From positions 1-14,208 of the forward strand of contig JADFKA010000012.1 of NCBI GenBank assembly GCA_022565135.1: DNA of 14,208 nt. Direction: 5' to 3'. The number at the start of each line of letters is the position of its first letter. Position 1 is the first letter of the stretch. Source of the stretch: Pseudomonadota bacterium. Lineage in GTDB: Bacteria > Pseudomonadota > Gammaproteobacteria > Steroidobacterales > Woeseiaceae. A model generated the notes under the pieces. It worked only from the letters and a program-made list of their open reading frames with translations. It had not been told where the DNA came from and ran no database searches. This document shows positions 1 to 7,487 of this stretch, piece by piece. A program made the translations under genes and the position numbers.

Positions 1-167
1 TGGAAGATAAAGTTTCGCATAGTCGGAAACAGGCGCGCCTGTAACAGTGCCGAGGGTTCAATATCATTTGCTTCGGCGTAGGCTTCGGCCTTGGAAACAA
101 TATTGTCCAGGTTTTGCAGCATATGACTCATGCGGGCGATACTTTGATCGTAGACGGAAATACTCAT
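1..167 (-). CDS. DUF1993-family protein, N-terminal fragment
   Basis: This is the first 55 codons of a minus-strand gene whose remainder lies beyond the window edge. The translation starts MSISVYDQSIARM, then LDNIVSKAEAYAEAND and ALLQARLFPTM. This agrees with the beginning of DUF1993 proteins as I remember them (N-terminal 'MSLSxYxxSVPVF', then 'AxAHAEARxIDPxxLLxARLxPDM'). Family members are small helical cytosolic proteins without a settled function. They resemble the DinB/YfiT four-helix fold, so a metal-binding or thiol-transferase-like role is possible but not shown here. The ATG at 165-167 is chosen because it gives the family-typical N-terminus. The upstream Shine-Dalgarno (TTAGAGA) is weak. 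No function can be deduced from the neighbours. Confidence 0.75.
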   Translation of the reverse strand, partial: MSISVYDQSIARMSHMLQNLDNIVSKAEAYAEANDIEPSALLQARLFPTMRNFIF

Positions 168-337
168 GGGGCGATTCTCTAATGCGGGCCGAATAATATC
201 GCAGTTATTTGACGCGCTGCCAACAGGCAGGACTTACATTCTCCGACACGAGATTTTCACCCCGACTCGGCAGGTCGCTCATCACCTGACCAATATCCTT
301 TTGAGCGACAGGCTTGCATCCTGACCCCCGCCGAAGT

Positions 338-355
338 GGGCACCAAATGGGCACC
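338..355. repeat. GGGCACC pair, copy 1
   Basis: GGGCACCAAATGGGCACC consists of two GGGCACC heptamers 4 bases apart. A near-identical pair (one base longer spacer) occurs at 567-585 in the same orientation. The two pairs flank the tRNA-Phe half-copy at 415-459. They may be recombinase arm-binding sites or remains of the 3' end of an integrase gene. The sequence alone does not decide between these. Confidence 0.5.
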
Positions 356-414
356 TGAGGCGAATCGGTGGCTTTGTGATGAGGCCTGATTCGACCTAAC
401 GTACTGATTTGAAA

Positions 415-459
415 TGGTGGCCAGGGGCGGATCGAACCACCGACACGCCGATTTTCAGT
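415..459 (-). repeat. Partial tRNA-Phe copy (3' half), putative distal att site
   Basis: This segment matches the 3' half of the intact tRNA-Phe (2514-2559) from the anticodon loop through the T arm, acceptor 3' strand and CCA. It differs by one missing base (GGGGCGG-ATCG against GGGGCGGAATCG) and one substitution (CGCCG against CGCGG). It has the same orientation as the real gene. The similarity stops abruptly after CAGT within the anticodon-loop region, so there is no 5' half and it cannot make a tRNA. Integrative elements that use a tRNA 3' end leave this arrangement: an intact tRNA at one end and a 3'-half direct repeat at the other, with the element on the 3' side of the tRNA. Confidence 0.75.
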
Positions 460-566
460 GAACAGATTTCGCTATCCAGCATGACCCAAGGTGACCTAAC
501 AGAACGTAAACCGCTGAATTCGAGCTCCGGTAGGTACTCTTGAGTGACGTTAGGTGACGCTGGTTT

Positions 567-585
567 GGGCACCAATTTGGGCACC
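567..585. repeat. GGGCACC pair, copy 2
   Basis: GGGCACCAATTTGGGCACC consists of two GGGCACC heptamers 5 bases apart, in the same orientation as the pair at 338-355. Read on the minus strand it would encode GAQIGAQ, but there is no supporting frame around it. Confidence 0.5.
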
Positions 586-603
586 AGAATTATCGGTGGA
601 AGC

Positions 604-643
604 GGGGTCGAATCGACTTATCAAAATAATGCGGTTCGACCCC
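604..643. repeat. 9-bp perfect inverted repeat upstream of the TPR gene
   Basis: GGGGTCGAA (604-612) and TTCGACCCC (635-643) are perfect reverse complements separated by 22 bases. A pyrimidine-rich run (ATTTCTTCCTCTTTTTG) follows on the plus strand. The left arm also overlaps a short palindrome, GTCGAATCGAC (607-617). It could be a long-loop terminator read on the plus strand, or an operator for the gene starting at 702. The loop is longer than usual for a rho-independent terminator. Confidence 0.4.
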
Positions 644-701
644 ATTTCTTCCTCTTTTTGCCGGTATGATTGAGCCCTTTCCGGCGGAGCCAATAATAAG
701 A

Positions 702-2501
702 ATGTCCTTCTTCGCTGAACTGAAACGACGGAACGTGGTTAGAGTCGGCTTTGCCTACGCGGTGATCGGCTGGGTGCTCGCCCAGATCGCCGAGTTCGCG
801 TTTGAAAATTTCGGGGCACCTGACTGGGTGCTTAAATCGTTTATTGTGCTCCTGCTGCTTGGTCTGCCCTTGGCTCTGTTTTTCGCCTGGGCATTTGAGA
901 TTACTCCCGACGGCATCAAGCGCGAGCAAGATGTCGATCGAAGTGAATCAACTACATCGCAAACTGGCCGCAAGCTCGACTTCCTGATTATCGGGGTTCT
1001 TGCAGTCGGACTGGCATACTTCGCTTTCGACAAGTTTGCTAGCGATCAACCGACGAGCGCACCGGACATGGTGCAGTCAATCGCCGTCTTGCCGTTCGTA
1101 AACATGTCCGACGACAGCGATTACTTTGCAGACGGACTGACAGAAGAACTCCTGAACCTGCTGGCAAAGAATCAAGACCTAAAGGTCGCGGGTCGCACTT
1201 CATCGTTTGCGTTTAAGGGTAGAAACGAAGACCTCAGGGAAATCGGCGCGGCTCTGGGCGTTACGAAAGTACTTGAAGGGTCGGTACGACGATCAGGCGA
1301 GCGCGTACGGGTAACGGCACAGCTCATCAATGTCGCGGACGGCTTTCACATCTGGTCCGACACCTACGACAAGGAGTTGGCCGATATATTCGAAATCCAG
1401 GACCAGGTTGCAGGCGCCATCACACAGGCGCTTGCACTACACCTAACACCGAAAGCAAAAAGACTCACAAACAATCCGGAAGCCTATGCGCTGTATCTGG
1501 AAGCCGTCGCGTTCGCCGCTTTCCAGAATGATGGAGATCTTCCAAGAGGCATAGAAGCGCTTGATCGGGCAACGGCGCTCGACCCGCAGTTCGCAAAAGC
1601 TTATGAACTAAAGGCGTTATTTCACTGGATGAATGCGGGTTGGTATGTCCCCACCGATGTTGCTCGGGCCAGCGTTTACGAAGCCGCGACCAAAGCATTG
1701 GCCATTGATCCAAGCTTGCCCGGCGCGACTTCACTCGCAAGGATAGCGCACCCAACGAACTGGAGCTGGATAATCGAGCTCGATGCGATGGAAACCCTGG
1801 TCCAGTCCGATCGCAGCGTGCTCGCACTCGATAGCTACGCCTTCGATTTGGCCATATCCGGATACTTGACCGAAGCAGAGAAATTGCATCGGGAAGTACT
1901 GGCGCTGGATCCTCTCTCCTCAAATGCCTGGTGGCGTTTGTCGCAGGTGTTGTATGCCCAGGGACGTGACGCAGAAGCGCTACAGGCTGCACGAAAATCT
2001 GCTGAACTGGATCCAGGCTATGTCGGCGCGGGGATGAGTACGATATTCAGGGCTTCGCTGGCCGCCGGCAACGACGAGGAAGCGATTCGGGTACTCACAC
2101 CGTGGTTCGACGAAGACTACTTCCGTAGACCGAGCATTGAAGCATTCGTTGCCGACATGCGAGATCCCGAAACGGGGCGCTCAGCTCTGAAGGAATGGGT
2201 CGAGTATCGAGCAGCTAACGCTGAGATTGCCTCTGACGCCGTCTGGGCTGGTACTCACTACCTCGTTTTTGGCTATATGGATCTGTACATAGAGGCCATC
2301 GACTCTTATGGCCCGCCGACCACGGCCTGGTCGGATGCCGAAATTCTGGAAAACTGGGGCGTATTCCTGCCTGTCACCGGCTACCGCAAGACGCAGCATT
2401 TTCTGGATCGCGCCGAGGGTAGCGGCCTGATTGAACTCTGGGAACACCGCGGCCCGCCGGACTACTGCTCCAAAGATAGCGGCGAGTGGGTCTGCGAATA
2501 G
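702..2501 (+). CDS. Membrane-anchored TolB-N-like / TPR protein
   Basis: This gene encodes a 599-residue protein. I chose the ATG at 702 rather than the in-frame ATG at 666 because relatives start MSFFAELKRRNV, with that basic amphipathic segment at the N-terminus. There are three predicted membrane segments (about 15-32, 44-65 and 94-109). The WAFEITPDGIKR motif typical of this group follows the second. After the third comes a TolB-N/FlgO-like domain (about 124-245) with SIAVLPF, ADGLTEELLNLLAK, GRTSSFAFKG and VLEGSVRRSG. The rest (about 260-590) is a run of TPR-like helical repeats with LDPxxxxA-type helix ends. In many relatives this body is fused to an N-terminal adenylate-cyclase or winged-helix domain; neither is present here. 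A scaffolding or signalling role at the inner membrane is likely, but the substrate is unknown. The gene lies between a tRNA-Phe half-copy and the intact tRNA-Phe, so it may be the cargo of a small integrated element. No strong Shine-Dalgarno precedes either start. Confidence 0.85.
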   Translation: MSFFAELKRRNVVRVGFAYAVIGWVLAQIAEFAFENFGAPDWVLKSFIVLLLLGLPLALFFAWAFEITPDGIKREQDVDRSESTTSQTGRKLDFLIIGVLAVGLAYFAFDKFASDQPTSAPDMVQSIAVLPFVNMSDDSDYFADGLTEELLNLLAKNQDLKVAGRTSSFAFKGRNEDLREIGAALGVTKVLEGSVRRSGERVRVTAQLINVADGFHIWSDTYDKELADIFEIQDQVAGAITQALALHLTPKAKRLTNNPEAYALYLEAVAFAAFQNDGDLPRGIEALDRATALDPQFAKAYELKALFHWMNAGWYVPTDVARASVYEAATKALAIDPSLPGATSLARIAHPTNWSWIIELDAMETLVQSDRSVLALDSYAFDLAISGYLTEAEKLHREVLALDPLSSNAWWRLSQVLYAQGRDAEALQAARKSAELDPGYVGAGMSTIFRASLAAGNDEEAIRVLTPWFDEDYFRRPSIEAFVADMRDPETGRSALKEWVEYRAANAEIASDAVWAGTHYLVFGYMDLYIEAIDSYGPPTTAWSDAEILENWGVFLPVTGYRKTQHFLDRAEGSGLIELWEHRGPPDYCSKDSGEWVCE

Positions 2502-2513
2502 TCGAATCAAGAA

Positions 2514-2585
<72 letters not shown>

Positions 2586-2589
<4 letters not shown>

Positions 2590-2743
2590 CTCAACTTGGC
2601 TAACTATTCTGGACGTGGATTTTCAGTCCTAGCTTACCTTGTCGCTACGCGACCCCGCTACACCGGCCCTCAACTTGGCTAACTATTCTGGACGCGGATT
2701 TTCAGTCCTAGCTTACCTTGTCGCTACGCGACCCCGCTACACT
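2586..2743. repeat. 79-bp tandem repeat (2 copies) with an anticodon-arm-like segment
   Basis: Two head-to-tail copies (2586-2664 and 2665-2743) are identical at 77 of 79 positions, differing at 2616/2695 and 2664/2743. The unit begins with the terminal GGCC of the tRNA-Phe acceptor and continues through the tRNA 5' flank. It then contains ACGCGGATTTTCAGTCC (exact in copy 2 at 2692-2708, one mismatch in copy 1), the same 17 bases that form the anticodon arm of the real tRNA (2545-2561). The remainder is unrelated to the tRNA and includes a GTCGC-TAC-GCGAC hairpin (2641-2653 and 2720-2732). The D arm and acceptor 5' strand are not preserved, so these copies are not functional tRNAs. The open frames running through both copies are translations of the repeat. 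Confidence 0.85.
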
Positions 2744-2840
2744 GGCCGCGCTGCGCTGGCCCCGATATTAGGCTCTCCGAAGAGCGGGGTATTTAACCGA
2801 CGTGCCGGAGGTGAGTCAAGGTGAATCTTGGCAATCAACG

Positions 2841-4568
2841 CTATCTGTGGGCTTCGCGCATAGTGAGCCCATCACGATCCGGTATTTCTGCCATCACTCC
2901 CATCCACCGAAGGCCTCGGACACAGCGATCCAGAGCTCATTGTCACCGACTGCAAGTGGCAACATGATGGCATCAAACAGGCCGATCGTGCCCAGGTAGC
3001 GATAATCCCGCGATTGATACGCGTTGTTACCCTTACTATATAAGAGCACCGTTCAGATAGACGCGGGCCGCATCACTGTAACCAAACACCAGTTCCTTCA
3101 GCTGGTCCCTGTCCGAAGTGAGCACTAACCCGGCAAAGACTGTGTCCTTGCCCTGCACCAAACCCTGAACACGAGCCAGGTTGGCGACACCGTTGCTTTC
3201 TGTCCAAAGCTCGGTCCATGTACGTTCACTTTGCAGCTTTCTGTCGAGCGTAGAGGACCCCGCCAACAGGTCGCCATCAAATGCATCCGACACCAACCAC
3301 GAAGTAACAAGACCTGCTGGTGTTTGCTCATCATCAGCGATGCGATGTGGTAGCTCGTAAGCGTCAGCTAGTGCCGACACTTTGAAATTAGCAAAATACG
3401 CTGGTGCGAAGTTCGCCACATTGACGCCAACACGCCCCGGCGTAATTTCTCTTTTTAGATCGTGAACGTGCAGTACCGGCTCATCTGAATCTATGTAGAT
3501 CTCGGCCTTTGTGCCTGCAAATACAATCTTGACGTGCATCCATGCATCGAATCGATACTTGACCGGCGCAGCGTAACCGGCCCCGTAGTATAGCTGCCAT
3601 GCACTAACTCCATTGAAAACCGGTGTGTATTGATTCGCATCAGGATTGTCTGACTGGTGCGGACGAATGTAGAAATGCTCGAAATTATTCGTATCCTGTA
3701 GTCGAAACATCAGCCCGGCGAACCCGCGTGCCGCAGAGACAGCGACGTCGAATTCGACGACGCCATTCTGCATCTCCAGGTCCGGGAGTATTGCGACACC
3801 GCCTTGCAACAACAGCGCTTGCTGACCGAGATACTCAACAACCTCAGCTTTAGCCGCATTGAACTGCCAGCGCTCATTGTCGAACGGCACTTCCTCAGCC
3901 AGCTCGATATCGACCATCGGCGTCCCCGTCAACGCCTTGATCGCCGCCGCACGAAACGGCCCTTCGAACCACGCAGCGTAGTATTCCTTGGTGTACTCAT
4001 CGCCATGCGTGAATTGATCTTCGAACGCCGAAAAATCCAGCGCCTGCTGAACGTCTTCGTTGCTCATGCCATCAGCCAGCAAGGCATCACGCTGATCGGC
4101 AATTGACTCAGCCACTTCAATGACCAGGTCTACGTACGCTGTATCGGTTTGAATGTCGCCATGACCCGGCACGAGTATTGAGTAGTCAAGGTCGTTCACG
4201 GCACGGAGCGTTGCCGCCCAGGCTCGCAGCGGTACATTAAACGCATGGGGTGATGGCAACACCACGATGGCGTCCGCATCGTCAATGATGCGCTGGTAGG
4301 ACGCGACCTCACCTGCACCTAGTTCATTGCCGTCCGAATCGATGCCTGTCGCCACGATTCTTTGAAACTCGGCCAGGTTATTTTTGATGAAATGCCGCGA
4401 GCGATCGATGTACGCGATGCGTGAACTGTTCATCACGTAAAGCGTGAATTCGTGAGCGATGAACTGCACATGCGGAAACTCTTCGGCAAATCGAAACGGA
4501 CCGTTGTCGTCCGCAATAACAGGGCTTACTGCCGCCACGCAGGCCAGCAAACTATAGACGCACTTCAT
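2841..4568 (-). pseudogene. Decayed secreted MBL-like / LamG-like protein gene
   Basis: The intact frame runs from the ATG at 4568 to a TAG at 3036 (510 residues). It has a signal peptide (about 1-19, MKCVYSLLACVAAVSPVIA), then a segment resembling the second half of a metallo-beta-lactamase domain (about 25-160, with FPHVQFIAHE and LVPGHGDIQ). Next comes a lectin-like/LamG/DUF1080-type beta domain (about 245-398, with FAGLMFRLQDTNNFEHFYIR and FANFKVS) and a C-terminal beta region. Two things indicate decay. First, the HxHxDH half of the MBL domain is missing between signal peptide and FAEEFP, so the zinc site cannot be complete. Second, removing one A near 3040 continues the frame as YSKGNNAYQSRDYRYLGTIG and LFDAIMLPLA to FGGWE-stop (2894). 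Adding one G near 2899 continues it as GVMAEIPDRDGLTMREAHR to a TAG at 2841. The gene lost about 70 residues to frameshifts, unless these are sequencing errors. It sits downstream of the actF side genes after a 100-base gap and is probably unrelated to respiration. Confidence 0.7.
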
Positions 4569-4668
4569 GATTATCCACTAGCAGGTTGTTGGTAGTCCGC
4601 TAGTCGCAGACCTTATTGGGATAATTCGACAAGAAAAAGGCGATCCGGTTCAGGTGACGTATAGAGAC

Positions 4669-5190
4669 TTATGGCAGTTCCACGACTATCTGCAATAAGG
4701 TTTGGCCGATTATTCCATCTCTATAAAACCAGATGCCGACACCGAGACCGGCGGCCAGCAAGCCACCGTGGATCCATGACAGGGTTTTGGTGTCGTGCCC
4801 GTCGCTGGCCTGCTTCATGGCCGCGAGCGCTGGAATCATCGCGAGCACGGGCATTGTTTCATGTATTGCGCCACTGATGGCGAGGCCAATCGCTACAGCG
4901 ATTGTCCCTGCAAGCAGGTGTTGGTCGCTGTGATTGCTGCCGCGAGACCAGTTGAATCTGCGTCGGTTCAACTCGTACGCGCCGACTACTGCCATGTAGC
5001 TCCATATGGCACCAAAAAATCCTGCAACTAACTGTTCTCCGGTAACAACGCCGGCAACGCCATAAACACCGATGAAGAAACACGGAACCCCCATGAGCAC
5101 AGCGATAACTGCGCCGGTATTAACCAGGGCATTACCGGTCGGTAAAGGTTCGCTCGGCTCCGTAGGTTCGTTGATTTGCGAGATCCCCAA
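4669..5190 (-). CDS. Small multi-TM membrane protein, unrecognised
   Basis: This encodes 173 residues that I cannot assign to a family. The start is the TTG at 5190. The frame is closed upstream by a TAG at 5215-5217, and no ATG or GTG precedes the conserved-looking N-terminus, so a TTG start is the best choice, although the upstream Shine-Dalgarno is poor. An acidic, Pro-rich head (residues 1-20) is followed by about four or five hydrophobic segments (about 24-47, 52-72, 91-110, 112-127 and 137-155). A basic loop ELNRRRFNWSRGSNHSDQH sits between the second and third. There are no haem, Fe-S or metal motifs. The gene lies 52 bases downstream of actF on the same strand and could be cotranscribed with the Alternative Complex III genes as an assembly factor or accessory subunit. 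That is inference from position only. Confidence 0.6.
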   Translation of the reverse strand: MGISQINEPTEPSEPLPTGNALVNTGAVIAVLMGVPCFFIGVYGVAGVVTGEQLVAGFFGAIWSYMAVVGAYELNRRRFNWSRGSNHSDQHLLAGTIAVAIGLAISGAIHETMPVLAMIPALAAMKQASDGHDTKTLSWIHGGLLAAGLGVGIWFYRDGIIGQTLLQIVVELP

Positions 5191-5242
5191 GCCATATTGC
5201 TTCGGCTTTGTTAACTAGGAGATGACAGAATCGCCTTTATCA

Positions 5243-6412
5243 CTACGACTCGCGACTCATCTCCCATTTTGAGTACAAGGGCAAACGCCTTGCCAGGATC
5301 ACTATCGTTGCCAGAAAGCCCGCCAGGAGTCCAAGCGCCAACGCGATGTCGACCCAATGATCAAATGGTCGATTGTCGGGCGACATGACCGGCATGATCA
5401 TCAGGTACTTGTTCATCCAAAGCCCTACATTGATAGACACGGCGATGACGCACATAGCAAATACTGATCGCTTGACGATGGCAAATATGAAAGCGACTAA
5501 TGGCAGTGCAAAACAGCCTATGAACATGGTCCAGAAATACGGCGCATAATGACCGTACATCTGTCGCCACAAAGGCTCAGTTTCATGCGGCAGGTTACCA
5601 AACCACATCACAAAGAATTGTGCCCAGAAGAAGTACAGCCACAGCAGGGTGAACGCAGTAACCAGCATTCCCAGGCTCTTGATCTGATAAGGTCCGAAAT
5701 GCGCGCCGCCATCTACCCGCCGCATCACAGCCGTGATCGCAATCATCGCGGCAAATCCCGCGAACATATTGCCGAACCAGTAATGAATCGGGAACACGCT
5801 GCTGTGCCAGTGCGGGATTATCATCATTGCGAAATCCCAGGCGATGAAAGTATTGCACGCAATAAACGCAATTATCATGATTGGTGAGAGCTTGTACAGT
5901 TGAGCCTCGACCTTGTCGTGATCAATAGCCAATGCTGCATCGCCGCTGGCCATGTCAACTTGCAGACTTTTCCTGGCATAGAATGCCGCCAGGCCATAAA
6001 ACAACAATAATCCGCCGAGGTTTCTGATCACAAGCCAGTTAATGTCCAACCAGGGATTCAGGTGTTCTTCGGGCGCCGCATGCAGCCAGTAAAAAAGTTC
6101 ATCGCGTGCAAAGTAAATGATCAGTAGAAAGCCGACGATCGCGAATGGAAAATAGGCCAACGTCGAAAGTTCGGCCAATCGATACCAGGGTTTGCCCCAA
6201 TCGGCCTCAACGATGCGGAGCATCGCCGTAAACACGACGCCGACCTGGCTGATGCCAAGCAGGAACAGAAACGAGACGGTGAACAACGGAAAATTCGGCC
6301 CAGCGTCTGCGCTAGACACAGTCAAAACCAGGGTGGCGACGCCCACAAGGAATATCGCGATCAACACATTTAACGCGATACTGCCCCGTTGTGACTGCGG
6401 ATTAATCGCCAT
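5243..6412 (-). CDS. actF: Alternative Complex III subunit ActF (NrfD-like quinol-binding membrane subunit)
   Basis: This encodes 389 residues from the ATG at 6412; a TTG two codons earlier is also open, and neither start has a clear Shine-Dalgarno. It is a polytopic membrane protein with about ten hydrophobic segments and matches the second NrfD/PsrC-type subunit of Alternative Complex III. Characteristic stretches are GISQVGVVFTAMLRIVEADWGKPWYRLAE, HEHLNPWLDINW-like, FIAWDFAMMIIPHWHSSVFP and IHYWFGNMFAG (written here in parts; residues about 55-85, 120-135 and 190-225). In the family ActC and ActF are paralogous. ActC carries the quinol site near the Fe-S subunit, while ActF contains a second half-channel thought to take part in proton movement. 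The gene follows actE after 41 bases and ends the canonical act operon. Its length is near the usual value of about 400. Confidence 0.9.
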   Translation of the reverse strand: MAINPQSQRGSIALNVLIAIFLVGVATLVLTVSSADAGPNFPLFTVSFLFLLGISQVGVVFTAMLRIVEADWGKPWYRLAELSTLAYFPFAIVGFLLIIYFARDELFYWLHAAPEEHLNPWLDINWLVIRNLGGLLLFYGLAAFYARKSLQVDMASGDAALAIDHDKVEAQLYKLSPIMIIAFIACNTFIAWDFAMMIIPHWHSSVFPIHYWFGNMFAGFAAMIAITAVMRRVDGGAHFGPYQIKSLGMLVTAFTLLWLYFFWAQFFVMWFGNLPHETEPLWRQMYGHYAPYFWTMFIGCFALPLVAFIFAIVKRSVFAMCVIAVSINVGLWMNKYLMIMPVMSPDNRPFDHWVDIALALGLLAGFLATIVILARRLPLYSKWEMSRES

Positions 6413-6453
6413 TTGCAATTTCGAAAATCGTGTTCATGTTTTGCTTACATCGA

Positions 6454-6984
6454 TCATGATTCACCAAAAACTTCCGTGATGTAATTGACCAGGTGCCATC
6501 GATCTTGCTGCGACATTGCGTTGCGATAAAACGGCATCGCAATACTGCCGTGACTGATCGTATAAAAAAGTTGCCCATCAGGCTGCAGTTGCACATAGTC
6601 GAGGTTTAGCTCCATGGGCTGGGGCACGAACTTCAGACCCACCGGCCCGTCGCCCCGGCCTTGCTCACCGTGACAGACCTGACAGTGCAGTTGATACATT
6701 TGCCGTCCACGACCCAGCGACTCGGGCGACTTCGGGACTGGGTTGATCAGGGTTCGTCCTGCCTCCAACCGTGCCAGCACCAGCTCGATGACGTTTTCCG
6801 GTGGCGAAAAGCGGTCTTTGCCACCGACGGGTACCGACGAGCGGTTTACTGAGAACACCGAATCCTGGGGCTTCAGCGATGGCTGGTCCTGCATGTCTTT
6901 ATCCCAGGGCAGCGTCAATGCAGAACCCGGTATTGTCATAAGAAATATTACGCACGCCAGGTCACGAAATTGCGAGCTTTTCAT
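6454..6984 (-). CDS. actE: Alternative Complex III subunit ActE (monohaem cytochrome c)
   Basis: This encodes 176 residues. The N-terminus is a short basic region plus a hydrophobic core (about 8-24) that looks like a Sec signal peptide ending near GSALT; I see no lipobox at a suitable position. One haem-c site is present, CQVCH at 101-105, within RGRQMYQLHCQVCHGEQGRG. A likely axial Met is M150 in SIAMPFY, with M157 the alternative, and the C-terminal helix RWHLVNYI is typical of class I cytochromes c. In the complex ActE is a periplasmic haem subunit at the electron exit side. The start ATG overlaps the actD stop by four bases (ATGA, 6981-6984). It is preceded by a good Shine-Dalgarno (GGAGGAAG, ending 5 bases before ATG), so translation is probably coupled to actD. 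Confidence 0.9.
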   Translation of the reverse strand: MKSSQFRDLACVIFLMTIPGSALTLPWDKDMQDQPSLKPQDSVFSVNRSSVPVGGKDRFSPPENVIELVLARLEAGRTLINPVPKSPESLGRGRQMYQLHCQVCHGEQGRGDGPVGLKFVPQPMELNLDYVQLQPDGQLFYTISHGSIAMPFYRNAMSQQDRWHLVNYITEVFGES

Positions 6985-7487
6985 TGATCTTCCTCCACAT
7001 GCCTGATCTCGTCTGCCCCGGCGTCTCTGATGATGGCTTCAGCCCTGGCCACCTGATCTGCCGCAGCGCCTTCCACGATGACGACGAATCGATCGATACC
7101 TGCTGATGTCAGGTACGGTTTGTCACGCCATGCTGGCAGACCGGAGACGAAGTGAAATCCCAGCAGCGTGAACAGAACGCCGAACAGTATCGTCATCTCA
7201 TAGGTGATAATGAGAAACGGCGGTACAGTGATGATGGCCCTGCCGCCGGTCGGCAGTATGAACACCAGGGAGGTAGCGACCGCCATCGCAAATCCGGCTA
7301 TGGCCCCGAAGATGGCGCCAGCCAGGGAAAAATGCCTGACAGGCGACTTTTCGAGTCCCATTATCTCCTGCGCCTCTTCGAGGGGAAGCGGTGACAGTAG
7401 CGATAGTTTATCGAAACCCGATGACTTCAATTTCCTTGCGGCGCCGAGAAAATCTTCCTCGAATGCAAAGGACCCCAGAATGGCCAT
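6981..7487 (-). CDS. actD: Alternative Complex III subunit ActD (DUF3341)
   Basis: This encodes 168 residues, the usual size for the DUF3341 subunit. A soluble N-terminal ferredoxin-fold-like part (1-50, MAILGSFAFEEDFLGAARKL) precedes two membrane helices (about 54-77 and 89-112). The connecting stretch ILPTGGRAIITVPPFLIITYEM, given here by its position 77-98, has the short loop and PPF(L/I)xxTYE-type motif seen in the family. A soluble C-terminal tail follows, with GIDRFVVIVEG. No cofactor residues are present. In the structures ActD is a membrane subunit packed against ActC and ActF. Its ATG overlaps the actC stop (TGATG, one base shared), and GGAGG lies 7 bases upstream inside the actC end, so coupling is likely. 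Confidence 0.9.
   Translation of the reverse strand: MAILGSFAFEEDFLGAARKLKSSGFDKLSLLSPLPLEEAQEIMGLEKSPVRHFSLAGAIFGAIAGFAMAVATSLVFILPTGGRAIITVPPFLIITYEMTILFGVLFTLLGFHFVSGLPAWRDKPYLTSAGIDRFVVIVEGAAADQVARAEAIIRDAGADEIRHVEEDQ

Larger units (their letters stand above)
168..701. other. Gene-poor stretch with tRNA-derived and repeated sequence
   Basis: About 530 bases separate two genes that read away from each other, and I see no convincing coding sequence. The short minus-strand open frame at 396-584 is mostly a translation of tRNA-like and repeat sequence (RVGGSIPP-like reading of a tRNA 3' end) and is not a gene. The stretch holds a 45-base tRNA-Phe 3'-half copy, two copies of a GGGCACC-type paired repeat, three copies of a GNCACCTAAC-like 10-mer (391-400, 491-500, and inverted at 549-558), and a 9-bp inverted repeat at 604-643. 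Clustered short direct and inverted repeats next to a tRNA-half are what attachment-site arms of a tyrosine-recombinase element look like. That reading is inference. Confidence 0.55.

Noticed and set aside
396..584. 62-residue minus-strand open frame in the left intergenic stretch
   Set aside because: It is mostly a reading of the tRNA half-copy and the GGGCACC repeats, with no start signal and no protein-like pattern.
2771..2784. GCTCT-CCGA-AGAGC hairpin as a terminator for the pseudogene
   Set aside because: The stem is five base pairs and no T-run follows on either strand.
6402..6437. 11-codon open frame (MNTIFEIANGD) overlapping the start of actF
   Set aside because: It has no Shine-Dalgarno and is of a length expected by chance; a coupling leader peptide cannot be supported.
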